A DNA stretch of 64,000 nt from Okeania sp. SIO2C9 (lineage in GTDB: Bacteria; Cyanobacteriota; Cyanobacteriia; Cyanobacteriales; Microcoleaceae). This document shows, in pieces, positions 53,300 through 61,292 of this stretch. The translations under genes and the position numbers were made by a program. The stretch lies in assembly GCF_010672455.1 (NCBI RefSeq), contig NZ_JAAHGO010000029.1:1-64000 (forward strand), read 5' to 3'. The notes beneath the pieces are model-generated. The model was given only the letters and a program-made list of their open reading frames with translations, did not search any database and was not told where the DNA came from. The stretch's first letter is position 1. Every line of letters starts with the position of its first letter.

Positions 53300-53600
53300 A
53301 TGAAATATACTTACCAATATCGTATATATCAAGAAAGTAGCCAGAAGTTGACACTAAATAACTGGCTCAGTATTTGTCGATATTGGTACAACAGAATGTT
53401 AGGAGAACGCTTTAACTGTTGGGAGCAAAACAGATTTCCTGTCAATGCTTACCCTCTGATTTCTCATTTACCTAAATTAAAAGACCAACCAAATTACTAC
53501 AACCAGAAAAAGCAATTACCAGAGTTGAAAAAGCTCTAGTAGAAGTAGAACATTCAGGTTCTCAGAAAGTTATGACCGTCTTTAAAAGACATTAAGACCC
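53300..53600 (+). pseudogene. TnpB (IS200/IS605 OrfB) N-terminal remnant
   Basis: MKYTYQYRIYQESSQKLTLN, then NWLSICRYWYNRMLGERFNC, is the N-terminal helix-turn-helix part of IS200/IS605-family TnpB. The frame ends at TAG 53537; another frame continues briefly with VEKALVEVEHSGSQ, like the start of the RuvC part, then stops. The whole RuvC nuclease, zinc finger and any TnpA are gone. A dead fragment, 79 residues at most. It could share an origin with the palindromic-end element at 38820, but no sequence link between them was established. Confidence 0.8.
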
Positions 53601-53668
53601 TACACAGAAAGCTAATGGCTCTGTGTAGGTAAGCCAAAGTAGCTTCTAATCTTCAGTAAATTATGCTT

Positions 53669-53836
53669 TTAGCTATCTTTATCGTCATTAACTTTAGGAA
53701 TGTAGTCTGGACGTTGGGCATCTTCCCAACCAGGAGGACGCTTGGAATTATACCAAGCAATAGAACCTATACTAACTGCTGCAACAAAGCCTACCACAAC
53801 AACTGCTATTGGCAGCCATATATTACCCTGGGCCAT
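53669..53836 (-). CDS. Small single-span membrane protein (55 residues)
   Basis: MAQGNIWLPIAVVVVGFVAA begins a single transmembrane helix, followed by WYNSKRPPGWEDAQRPDYIP and a polar end. Too short for default gene finders. The NSKRPPGWE motif and layout look like a conserved cyanobacterial small membrane protein, but I cannot name it. Upstream on the minus strand is GGAGATATAATT before ATG 53836, a usable ribosome-binding site. Location presumably thylakoid or plasma membrane. A plus-strand ORF over the same bases is its shadow. Confidence 0.75.
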   Translation of the reverse strand: MAQGNIWLPIAVVVVGFVAAVSIGSIAWYNSKRPPGWEDAQRPDYIPKVNDDKDS

Positions 53837-53932
53837 AATTATATCTCCAAGTTATTTCTATAATTTAGAAATATTATCTCACGGCCTGGATTGAGTTAAA
53901 ATAAAATCAACCATTATCGCTAGACTGGGTCA

Positions 53933-54050
53933 TTTCAGTTATCAGTTATCTGTACCTCTAGCTGAATCAAGAGGGTATCGGTTGAAATACGGAATCTTCT
54001 TTTTTTTATCCTCTTAAAAGAGGAAGATTCAGACCCAAATTTCTCGGTCA
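53933..54050. repeat. Dispersed element TTTCAGTTATCAGTTATC...CTCGGTCAAAG
   Basis: Copy of the element at 21545: CATTTCAGTTATCAGTTATC, GTACCTCTAGC, then a CCTCTTAAAAGAGG inverted repeat and TTTCTCGGTC. Lies between the small membrane protein and the MoaD-like gene. Confidence 0.65.
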
Positions 54051-54148
54051 AAGTAAGAAACAATCTAGAATCTGAATTTGATATATTTTTTGGCTGGTGC
54101 GATCGCGGAGTGTAGTTTGAGCCGTATAGCTAATTTCACCACACCTAT

Positions 54149-54424
54149 TTAACCACCAGCAACAGCAGGAACAATGCTCACTTCATCTCCATCTTGTAGA
54201 GATGTTTTTGTTCCTTCTAAAAATCGGATATCTTCGCTGTTGACGTAGAAGTTTAAAAATCTTCGAGGTTCTCCTTGGTCATCACAGAGACTTTTTTTGA
54301 TACCAGGAAAATTTGTTTCTAGAGAATCTATTAGTTCGGAAATATTGCCACCGCCACATTCAATTTTTGCTTTGCTCTCGGTGAACTTTTGTAAGGGAGT
54401 AGGAATTAAAACTGTAACTGCCAT
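54149..54424 (-). CDS. MoaD/ThiS-family sulfur-carrier protein (CysO-like)
   Basis: A 91-residue ubiquitin-fold protein ending in the required VPAVAGG. Seen: [73 protein letters not shown]. The pairing with threonine synthase directly upstream (197 bp, same strand) is typical of cyanobacteria, and the FVN(x)EDIR...T.L..GDEV pattern is closer to CysO-type carriers than to molybdopterin MoaD. A sulfur donor for cysteine or thio-cofactor synthesis is likely. The C-terminal Gly-Gly is free, unlike the second MoaD in this window. Confidence 0.85.
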   Translation of the reverse strand: MAVTVLIPTPLQKFTESKAKIECGGGNISELIDSLETNFPGIKKSLCDDQGEPRRFLNFYVNSEDIRFLEGTKTSLQDGDEVSIVPAVAGG

Positions 54425-54620
54425 AATTGAGTAATCTACATTATATAGCTAATACTTTTTTGCAAATTTCTATTATAATGCTGGTCTAAGAAAAACTGTA
54501 AATTTTTAAGAAAAAAATTATTTTTCCTAACCCAATATTAATGTTTGGAAGATATGTATTAGGAGTTCTTTGATCGAACCCCTAACCTAAAAACATTTTC
54601 TTTCTTTACGGTGAGGTGAG

Positions 54621-55934
54621 TTAAACTAAAACTTGCTCCCAATCAAGACGTTCTAATGTTTGAGCGCGTTCCCAAGCTCGCTCGAAACTGTCTAATTTTG
54701 CATCTATTGTGAGAGGTTCGCCGATATAACCTTGTACTGCTTCTTGTGTCTTTAACCCGTTACCTGTAATGTAGGCAACCGTGGTTTCTTCAGGATCGAT
54801 TTTGCCTGCTTCTGCTAATTTTTTCAAGACGGCAATAGTTGTACCACCTGCTGTTTCTGTGAAGATTCCTTCTGTTTCTGCCAATAACTTCATGCCTTCA
54901 ATAACTTCAGCATCGGTGACAGACTCGATATTACCGTTTGTTTTGCGAGCTACTTCTAATGCGTAGATACCATCTGCGGGGTTGCCGATCGCGATTGATT
55001 TAGCAATAGTATTAGGTTTAACTGGCTTGATAAAATCACGATCTTCTTTGAATGCTTGAGCTACTGGGGAACAACCTTCAGCTTGCGCTCCACTAAAACG
55101 AACTGCTTTATCTTCTACTAAACCGACCTTCACAAATTCTTGGAATCCTTTGTAAATTTTTGTGTAGAGAGAACCGGAGGCGATGGGAGCAACTATATGG
55201 TCTGGTAGTTGCCATCCTAGTTGTTCGGCGACTTCAAAACCTAGAGTTTTTGAACCTTCAGAGTAATAGGGACGGAGGTTAATATTTACAAATCCCCAAC
55301 CGTAGGTATTAGCAACTTCGCAACAGAGGCGGTTTACTTGGTCGTAGTTGCCTTTAACTGCCATAACTGTTGGATTGTATATTAGGGTACCGAGAATTTT
55401 GCCTGCTTCTAGGTCAGCGGGGATAAATACACAACACTCTAATCCTGCTTTAGCTGCGATCGCTGCGGTGGAGTTTGCTAGGTTGCCTGTACTGGCGCAG
55501 GATACTGTGGAGAAACCTAATTCTCTGGCCCGACTCAGGGCTACTGATACTACCCTATCCTTGAAGCTGAGGGTAGGCATATTTACTGCGTCATTTTTGA
55601 TGTAGAGATTTTTCAGACCCAGGCGACGGGCTAAACGTTCTGATTTTAGTAGGGGGGTCATACCTGTTCCTACGTCTATTACGTTATCTGTTTTTACTGG
55701 TAGGAATTGACGATAACGCCATATAGAGTTAGGACCTGCTTCGATTGTTGCCCGGCTCACTGTTTGACGGATCTTTTCATAGTCATACTTTACTTCTAGG
55801 GGACCAAAGCATACGTCTTCGCATATATGTTTGGCTTCTAGTGGGTATTCTTCACCACATTCTTTACACTTGAGCGTTTCTATCGCTGTATTTTGACTGT
55901 GGATTTGACTATCGATATTTGTAGCCTGGGTCAT
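54621..55934 (-). CDS. thrC: Threonine synthase
   Basis: PLP enzyme turning O-phosphohomoserine into threonine. The 437-residue form is of the cyanobacterial/plant type. An N-terminal Cys motif (CKECGEEYPLEAKHICEDVC) precedes the fold-type II core: GTGMTPLL, PLP-Lys in TLSFKDRVVSVALSRA, SCASTGNLANSTAA, the phosphate loop IASGSLYTKIYKG, SIAIGNPADGIYAL, ETAGGTTIAVLKKL. All catalytic motifs are intact. Followed by the CysO-like gene. The leader (55935-56837) holds a hairpin and repeats. Confidence 0.96.
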   Translation of the reverse strand: MTQATNIDSQIHSQNTAIETLKCKECGEEYPLEAKHICEDVCFGPLEVKYDYEKIRQTVSRATIEAGPNSIWRYRQFLPVKTDNVIDVGTGMTPLLKSERLARRLGLKNLYIKNDAVNMPTLSFKDRVVSVALSRARELGFSTVSCASTGNLANSTAAIAAKAGLECCVFIPADLEAGKILGTLIYNPTVMAVKGNYDQVNRLCCEVANTYGWGFVNINLRPYYSEGSKTLGFEVAEQLGWQLPDHIVAPIASGSLYTKIYKGFQEFVKVGLVEDKAVRFSGAQAEGCSPVAQAFKEDRDFIKPVKPNTIAKSIAIGNPADGIYALEVARKTNGNIESVTDAEVIEGMKLLAETEGIFTETAGGTTIAVLKKLAEAGKIDPEETTVAYITGNGLKTQEAVQGYIGEPLTIDAKLDSFERAWERAQTLERLDWEQVLV

Positions 55935-56022
55935 ATTCTTTACTCCCTACTTCTAACTAAGAACTATTAACTATAATCTGCACTTTCTGAAATACTAGCA
56001 TGGGTAAAAATTACCGTCAACT

Positions 56023-56047
56023 ATACCCGACTAAAATAGTCGGGTAT
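56023..56047. promoter_or_regulatory. Hairpin upstream of thrC
   Basis: Eleven-base perfect stem (ATACCCGACTA / TAGTCGGGTAT) with a three-base loop, followed on the plus strand by AATTTTATTCTGTTTTTT. It could be a terminator for plus-strand transcription or an operator or leader structure for thrC on the minus strand; no gene to terminate is visible on the plus strand. Confidence 0.5.
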
Positions 56048-56568
56048 AATTTTATTCTGTTTTTTCATTATTGATTGCAACATATATCTATTCTGTTTTG
56101 GCAGTTAATTTTAATAATTTAGTAGTTATTTTTAATGTGGCTATTTGAGGAGTATTATCAATGAGTTATTTATTATGATTAAACTAAAAATAAGTTGCTT
56201 TTACAAAAATTCAATTGAATTTATTATTTTTTTTAAGCAAGTATTGATTAATATTTTAGTTGTTAATATTACTAATTTTCAGAATAAGTTTGTTTTTAGT
56301 ATGTCAATTTTTTTTGATTTAATTTAGTATAAAATGTTAATAATGTGATTTGATTTATTTGAATAAATGTAGCATTTTATAGTAAAAAAGTTTCTAGCGG
56401 TAAGTGGTTTAATACCATATACTAAAGAAATTATATTTTCTAAAAAAAATATCTAAAATCTAAAATGGTTGGCAGTTCTGCAACCGTAACGGTATTGATG
56501 AAATTTGGGACAAATTACCTAATAATGTCACCTATTATGACCTCAGTTCCAATTAAAACTGGACTTAC

Positions 56569-56650
56569 GCAAAATACGAAATTACACATCATTTGTAGGG
56601 GTTAACGGCTGTTAACCTTTACTATCTGTGGTGGTTATGCGTAATTCCTG
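56569..56650. mobile_element. MITE-like element, family CAGGACTTACGC, copy 3
   Basis: CTGGACTTACGCAAAA and TTATGCGTAATTCCTG are slightly decayed ends; the centre is the palindrome GTAGGGGTTAACGG/CTGTTAACC, the same core as at 24839. Confidence 0.7.
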
Positions 56651-56837
56651 TAAAAGAAAGAGGATGTATTTCGGTTTCTTTCCTACTCCCCTACTCCCCC
56701 AGGGCTAATTCTTTGTCGTAGCGAGAATATTTACAACCCTATATTTTTTTAAGATCCTGTGCTTCCCACACTCCCCACACTCCCCACACTCCCCACCCCC
56801 CTCCTTTTTTCTCTGGTGACAATAAATTGACCCTGCC

Positions 56838-57092
56838 CTACTCCCCTACTCCTCCACTAACTGGGGGAATGAGGACTACTTCATCGCCGTCTTGAAGGAC
56901 GGTTTCGGGTGGAGCAAAGTTGAAGTTAATGCCAAATTTGGTGACTTTTCGCCACTGCTCTAGTTCGGGGTGTTGAGTGACGATCTGTTCTAAAAGTTGG
57001 GAGGCGGTAGTTCCTGGGGAAAGGGTGAGTTGAAGTTCGGAGACTCCATAGGCTTCTTGGTAAGCTGCGAATAGTTTGAGGGTAATGGTCAT
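56838..57092 (-). CDS. moaD: Molybdopterin synthase small subunit MoaD with capped C-terminus
   Basis: An 84-residue MoaD: MTITLKLFAAYQEAYGVSEL, SQLLEQIVTQHPELEQW, VLQDGDEVVLIPPVSGG. In the family the protein must end in Gly-Gly, which becomes the thiocarboxylate that delivers sulfur to molybdopterin. Here the GG is followed by VGE and a stop; those codons (GTA GGG GAG TAG) belong to a GGAGTAGGGGAGTAGGG simple repeat that continues downstream, so the original stop has been replaced. Unless the tail is trimmed the protein should be inactive. moaE and other molybdenum cofactor genes are not in the window. Confidence 0.85.
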   Translation of the reverse strand: MTITLKLFAAYQEAYGVSELQLTLSPGTTASQLLEQIVTQHPELEQWRKVTKFGINFNFAPPETVLQDGDEVVLIPPVSGGVGE

Positions 57093-57587
57093 TTCAGTTA
57101 TCAGTTATCAGTACTTCCTGCAATAGAGAGGCTTTAAACCTAATTTTCTGGTCATATTTATGTTATGGGAAGAGGCGAATCAGCTTCTACTTCTTTATTT
57201 TTTGCGTTGAATAAAAAGTCATGCGTAGGGGCGAACAACCCCTTATACATCTTATAATCTTCAGAATATCAGAGTTTTTGTTTGAATGCAACTATTTCCA
57301 AGGATAGGCTGGAGTTCGGAGACTCCATAGGCTTCTTGGTAGGCTGCGAATAGTTTAAGGGTGATGGCGATTTCAGTTATCAGTTATCAGTACTTTCTAC
57401 AATAGAGAGGCTTTAAACCTAATTTTCTGGTCATATTTATGTTATGGGAAGAGGCGAATCAGCTTCTACTTCTTTATTTTTTGCGTTGAATAAAAAGTCA
57501 TGCGTAGGGGCGAACAACCCCTTATACATCTTATAATCTTCAGAATATCAGAGTTTTTGTTTAAACGCAACTATTTCCCTGGCATTT
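57030..57587. repeat. 279-bp tandem duplication including the start of moaD
   Basis: 57030-57308 is repeated at 57309-57587 (offset 279 bp). The first unit holds the first 20 or so codons of moaD and its leader; in the second the start codon has become ATC (minus strand), so it is a dead copy of the gene's 5' end. Both units contain the TCAGTTATCAGTTATCAGTA string and a GCGTAGGGGCGAACAACCCC stretch. Confidence 0.85.
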
Positions 57588-57890
57588 TTTTCGAGAGCTT
57601 TTGAAGGCGAATCAGCTTCTACTTCTTTATTTTTTGCGTTGAATAAAAAGTCATGCGTAGGGGCGAACAACCCCTTATACATCTTATAATCTTCAGAATA
57701 TCAGAGTTTTTGTTTAAACGCAACTATTTCCCTGGCATTTTTTTCGAGAGCTTTTGAAGGCGAATCAGCTTCTACTTCTTTATTTTTTGCGTTGAATAAA
57801 AAGTCATGCGTAGGGGCGAACAACCCCTTATACATTTTATAATCTTCAGAATATCAGAGTTTTTGTTTAAACGCAATTTTTTCGAGAGCT
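57448..57890. repeat. 155-bp tandem repeat
   Basis: The block GGCGAATCAGCTTCTACTTC ... GTTTAAACGCAACTATTTCC ... TTTTTTCGAGAGCTTTTG is repeated with a 155-bp period (starts about 57449, 57605 and 57759); another copy of its first 130 bp lies in the 279-bp unit at 57175. No coding capacity. Confidence 0.85.
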
Positions 57891-57929
57891 TTTGAGGATG
57901 AGAATGATTGATAATTTAATTTATTACTT

Positions 57930-58070
57930 TACAGCGCTTTTCACTGGAATAGACCACAAAGTCAGCTATCTATTGTGGAATTCGCAGCCCTCGTTTCGCT
58001 TAACCACCTAACACCTACCACCTACCACCTAATTTTTTAACTGTGGTTTACCCATCTAAAAACTGCTGTA
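57930..58070. mobile_element. MITE-like element, family CAGCGCTTTTCA, copy 2
   Basis: TACAGCGCTTTTCACTGGAA and ATAGACCACA at the left; TGTGGTTTACCCATC and AAAACTGCTGTA at the right. Flanked by TA like the copy in the split gene at 47.4 kb. Interior CACCTAACACCTACCACC differs. Confidence 0.8.
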
Positions 58071-58076
58071 AATAGG

Positions 58077-58219
58077 GGCGTTGTTGAATAAATGTATGAT
58101 TTCACAGGAGTCAGTAGGTAGAAAGGAGTTTTTCGGTGACTAAATAGGTATAATTTGCACTATTGTTTTAGCTTAAAATTTACTCAAAGTTGAATTTCAT
58201 ACCTCAAATCAGCAACGCC
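58077..58219. mobile_element. MITE-like element, family GGCGTTGCTGAA, copy 3
   Basis: GGCGTTGTTGAATAAATGTA and TCATACCTCAAATCAGCAAC are the inverted ends; starts seven bases after the previous element ends. Confidence 0.75.
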
Positions 58220-58224
58220 AAATT

Positions 58225-58338
58225 TACAGCAGTTTTGGAGTTGATGAGGTACAAAATTTTAGGACTTTAGGGAGTAGGGAGTAGGGAAAAAAAGATTAAT
58301 TTTAAAACTGTACCTCACGCTTCCTAAAAAGTGCTGTA
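58225..58338. mobile_element. MITE-like element with CAGCAGTTTT ends
   Basis: TACAGCAGTTTTGGAG...GAGGTACA and TGTACCTC...AAAAAGTGCTGTA are inverted ends. Outer bases match the CAGCGCTTTTCA family; inner bases differ. Also flanked by TA. Confidence 0.7.
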
Positions 58339-58378
58339 ATAATTCTGTTCAGTCTCACATAAAACCTAAGATTATGCC

Positions 58379-58515
58379 ATATTATGTCCGGTTGAATACT
58401 GATAAATAAACGACGGAGGAGTCAGGAGTCAGAAGTCAGGAGGGAAGAAAGAAGCAAGAAGAAGAGGAGGAAAAGGAGAAAGTTTTTTGATCACTAATTA
58501 TCCGGACATGATATA
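58379..58515. mobile_element. MITE-like element, family TATCATGTCCGG, copy 3
   Basis: TTATGTCCGGTTGAATACTG with AAACGACGGAGGAG inside the left end; TCACTAATTATCCGGACATG at the right. The orientation is opposite to the member at 41239. Fourth element in a row in 57.9-58.5 kb. Confidence 0.8.
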
Positions 58516-58581
58516 AGACGTTAACACCTAACAGCTAACATAAAATTATTATCAAAGTTAACCATTTACAATCTAATTAAA

Positions 58582-59913
58582 ATGCTCAAAATTCAAAACT
58601 TAGTTCTCACTAGCGGCTGTTTTTACCTCTACTTTTCAACTTATTGTTTAGCAAAAACTCCTGAATTTTCCGAATATACTCTCAGAAACAATGGCGTAAA
58701 TATTATCTCTCAACGTCAAACAGATGCAGAACAAGAATTAGAATCTCCCAATAAATTTTCCCCTAACCCTTTAGAAAGCACCGAATCAGACCCACTCTTA
58801 CCAGAACCCCCGACTACAGGAACCGTTACCGGGGACAAACGAGAAGAACTATCTCAAGAACTCGACCGACTTAACGCTGAAGCTTCAGAATTATTCGCGG
58901 CGGGAGAAACAATTAAAGCTTTTGATACCTGGAATAGAGAACTTCGTTTGCGACGTTATCTGGGTCAAGCAGAAGAGTTAGCAGCTTTGGAACGAGTGGC
59001 AGAAATAGCATGGAATAATAGTCAAAAATTACAGGTGCAGTGGATAACAAAACGACTGGAAACCCTACAACCAGAGATTCAAGAACAAGAACCTGTGAAT
59101 ATAGAATTGTTGCAAGCATTAGGTTCTGCATTTAATACTGTTAGAGCAAAAGATCCAGCAATTGTAGTTTATCAACAAGTTATTGCTCAAGCAAGAGAAC
59201 AAGAGGATGTTGCTACTCTGAAACTAGCTTTGACAGCTATGGGGGAAATATATTTGAATTGGCTAGATTATGATAATGCAGCGATCGCTTATGAAGAATT
59301 ATTGGAGGTTCAGCAGCAGAATGACTTAGAAACATCTACTAATGAAGAAACAACAGATCCTTCTTTAACTACTAATTTTGAAAAAGTAGATACTATCGAA
59401 AAATTAGCTTTCATTTATAATCAAGCGGGAAAACCTTTACAAGCAATTACTGCTAAAGAAAGATTGGTCAATTTTTACGAAGGTCAACAAATTATCACAG
59501 AAGTTCCAGATATAAAAATATCTATTGCTGGAGATTATGAGGAGCTTGGAAAACTTAGTCTTGCCAGTCAATACTATCAAGAAGCTTATGATATTGCTCA
59601 ATCAATTCAACGATTTATAAGTGCGAGTGATGCTTTGGAAAAATTGGCAGCGCTCTATATTTCTCAGGATGAAAAAGAGGCGGCAATTGAAATATATAAA
59701 GTGCAATTATTGATGGATCAACAGTTTGTTAATGTTTATGGGATGATGGAAACTTATGACCGTATGGGACAAGTTTATGCACAGTTAAAGGCTTTTCCTT
59801 TGGCAATGTCATCTTTTCAAAAAGGTTTAGAATTATCGAGACAGTTGGGGGGATATCGAGAAAATTATTTTCTACAAAAGCTTGATAAATTGAATAGAAA
59901 TAAGAATAATTGA
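58582..59913 (+). CDS. Exported TPR-repeat protein
   Basis: A 443-residue protein with an N-terminal hydrophobic signal (LVLTSGCFYLYFSTYCLA) and a proline- and glutamate-rich linker (about 45-90). At least six TPR-like helix pairs follow, for example LKLALTAMGEIYLNWLDYDN, IEKLAFIYNQAGKPLQAITA, YEELGKLSLASQYYQEAYDI and YDRMGQVYAQLKAFPLAMSS. TPR proteins are adaptors; the export signal suggests an envelope or periplasmic scaffold. No family name and no functionally linked neighbour. Its promoter region is packed with four inverted-repeat elements. Confidence 0.85.
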   Translation: MLKIQNLVLTSGCFYLYFSTYCLAKTPEFSEYTLRNNGVNIISQRQTDAEQELESPNKFSPNPLESTESDPLLPEPPTTGTVTGDKREELSQELDRLNAEASELFAAGETIKAFDTWNRELRLRRYLGQAEELAALERVAEIAWNNSQKLQVQWITKRLETLQPEIQEQEPVNIELLQALGSAFNTVRAKDPAIVVYQQVIAQAREQEDVATLKLALTAMGEIYLNWLDYDNAAIAYEELLEVQQQNDLETSTNEETTDPSLTTNFEKVDTIEKLAFIYNQAGKPLQAITAKERLVNFYEGQQIITEVPDIKISIAGDYEELGKLSLASQYYQEAYDIAQSIQRFISASDALEKLAALYISQDEKEAAIEIYKVQLLMDQQFVNVYGMMETYDRMGQVYAQLKAFPLAMSSFQKGLELSRQLGGYRENYFLQKLDKLNRNKNN

Positions 59914-59928
59914 AGAACCGCAAAGCCC

Positions 59929-60008
59929 CCTAAATCCCCCAAAATTGGGGGACTTTTACCAGCTAATGGATTCTTGTTCCCCCCATAATTGGGGGGCTAG
60001 GGGGGCAA
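59929..60008. repeat. Palindromic CCCCC/GGGGG dispersed element
   Basis: CCCCCTAAATCCCCCAAAATTGGGGGACTT and CCCCCCATAATTGGGGGGCTAGGGGGGC, two stem units just after the TPR gene. Same class as 7484, 14012 and 14435. Confidence 0.75.
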
Positions 60009-60114
60009 AATTCAGTATTAAACAACTTTTCAGATATCCTCTAAGTCCTCTTAAGTAAGCATTTCCTACGGAATGCTAATAGCTGAATGCTTACACACTT
60101 CTATCTTTGTCAGA

Positions 60115-60268
60115 TTATCCTATCGAAGAGAAGCAATATCAAAATTTGATTTTGAATAATTTACAAAATCCAAAAACAGAAGCAGAAGAAGAAACTTGGA
60201 ATCATTTTATAGAGGAAATTCCAATGGATTCAGAAAAACATTTTATGTGGCGTACATTACTAGAATAA
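60115..60268 (+). pseudogene. C-terminal gene fragment, family unknown
   Basis: An open frame without start: SDYPIEEKQYQNLILNNLQN, PKTEAEEETWNHFIEEIPMD, then SEKHFMWRTLLE and TAA. It reads like the end of a real protein, but the upstream part is a repeat (GCATTTCCTACGGAATGC) with no frame. Possibly the end of a small hypothetical or antitoxin-type gene truncated by repeat insertion. Confidence 0.35.
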
Positions 60269-60370
60269 ATTTTGAGGAAACCTGCTGTTTATAGTAGTTC
60301 AGTATTAAGTATAGCAATGGAAAGATACCTTGAAATTGTTGGTAAGAGTTAAATTTATTAACCAATACCA

Positions 60371-60465
60371 TTATTTATTCCTTAATCTAGCTTGTAACTG
60401 CTCAAAAACTAATTCACCATCTGTCACATTGTCTGCCAAAATTTAGAAGTAGTTTGAGAATTCAT
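60371..60465 (-). pseudogene. Remnant of a gene coupled to the antitoxin-like ORF
   Basis: ATG (60463-60465) overlaps the stop of the preceding ORF as TGATG, the usual coupling in toxin-antitoxin pairs. It reads MNSQTTSKFWQTM and stops. Another frame then gives DNVTDGELVFEQLQARLRNK to TAA 60371. This looks like a toxin gene reduced by an internal deletion and frameshift, but the family cannot be fixed from so little. Confidence 0.35.
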
Positions 60466-60674
60466 CAGAAGTTTAAAGGTTTAGTTTTACCTTGTTTGAA
60501 CTCAGCGATCGCTTCCTCAGCAAGTTGAGCGAGTTGGTCTTGAGAGTTAGCAAAATTTTCTGCCCATCTTTTTTCGTCTTCTATTTCTGCTAGGATGAGA
60601 TAAGCTATAGCTTCTTGTTGGTTTTCTGGTAGTTGAGAGAGTTTTGTTAGTGCTTGTTCTAGAACGTTAGTCAT
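60465..60674 (-). CDS. Antitoxin-like small protein
   Basis: A 69-residue protein: MTNVLEQALTKLSQLPENQQ, AIAYLILAEIEDEKRWAENF, then AEEAIAEFKQGKTKPLNF. The pattern xxLPxxxQxAIAxxILxE...DE..W...F, and the acidic helical end, are typical of antitoxins paired with RelE/ParE or VapC-type toxins. ATG 60674 is chosen because upstream codons lie in repeat DNA. The expected toxin gene directly downstream overlaps it but is degenerate, so this is a lone antitoxin. Confidence 0.65.
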   Translation of the reverse strand: MTNVLEQALTKLSQLPENQQEAIAYLILAEIEDEKRWAENFANSQDQLAQLAEEAIAEFKQGKTKPLNF

Positions 60675-60846
60675 AGTTTTTTTCTGGTGATTATTTCTTA
60701 TTAGTTTAGTGGAGAAACAAAAATGATATAATATCCAATCTTTAAAGAAAGTATATGCTTTCAATAATTGATAATTGATAATTGATAATTGATAATTACT
60801 TCTCCCTAAAAGGAAGAGGATTGAATAAAAGGAAAATTTTTTCTCT

Positions 60847-60917
60847 CTTGGTCGATTGGATATGGCGCAGGAAACCTGCGCCATCCCACCCTACGGGAAG
60901 CTCCGCTAACGACCGCT
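60847..60917. repeat. Dispersed element GGTCGATTGGATATGG...GCTAACGACCGCT
   Basis: Reverse-strand copy of the element at 43529-43598, with the central CCATCCCACCCTACGGGAAG intact. Short inverted GGCGCAGG/CCTGCGCC inside. Other copies at 24652 and about 18890. Confidence 0.75.
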
Positions 60918-61011
60918 TGTTTCTCCTTTAAAAGAGAGGATTTAAACCTTAATTATTCGGTAAGCTATAACTTTTGACTTTTGACTTGATAATGACTTTT
61001 GATATCAAATC

Positions 61012-61128
61012 CGTTGGCTTCGGAGTAATATAATTCTGTTGATCGTCATACAATGTGTAAGGGCGAATGGCCATTCGCCCCTACAGTTCTTTAATACTGA
61101 ATAACACCGATGCTACCGGATTTGATAT
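61012..61128. mobile_element. MITE-like element, family ATATCAAATCCG, copy 2
   Basis: Perfect 12-base ends ATATCAAATCCG and CGGATTTGATAT; centre is a GGGCGAATGGCCATTCGCCC palindrome. Followed by TTCCAACTTCTAAC-type repeats to about 61300. Confidence 0.8.
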
Positions 61129-61129
61129 G

Positions 61130-61292
61130 ACTTCCAACTTCTAACTTCCAACTTCTAACTTTTGACTTAATAATGACTTTTAACTTTCTAATAACTTCCA
61201 ACTTCTAACTTCCAACTTCTAACTTTTGACTTAATAATGACTTTTAACTTTCTAATAACTTCCAACTTCTAACTTTTGAGTTTTAACTTTTA
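61130..61292. repeat. ACTTCCAACTTCTAACTT simple repeats
   Basis: Imperfect tandem copies of ACTTCCAACTTCTA and TTTGACTTAATAATGACTTT, running to the recR stop codon. Confidence 0.8.

Larger units (their letters stand above)
55935..56837. other. Long AT-rich intergenic region before thrC
   Basis: Contains a perfect hairpin ATACCCGACTA...TAGTCGGGTAT (56023-56047) about 90 bases upstream of thrC, a very AT-rich stretch (56050-56400), the MITE-like element at 56569-56650, and ACTCCCCAC simple repeats (56765-56800). A 60-codon plus-strand ORF at 56145 is low-complexity A/T and not supported. Confidence 0.6.

Noticed and set aside
56145-56327. 60-codon plus-strand ORF upstream of thrC
   Set aside because: Low-complexity A/T-derived protein (Ile, Phe, Lys, Asn) with no ribosome-binding site.
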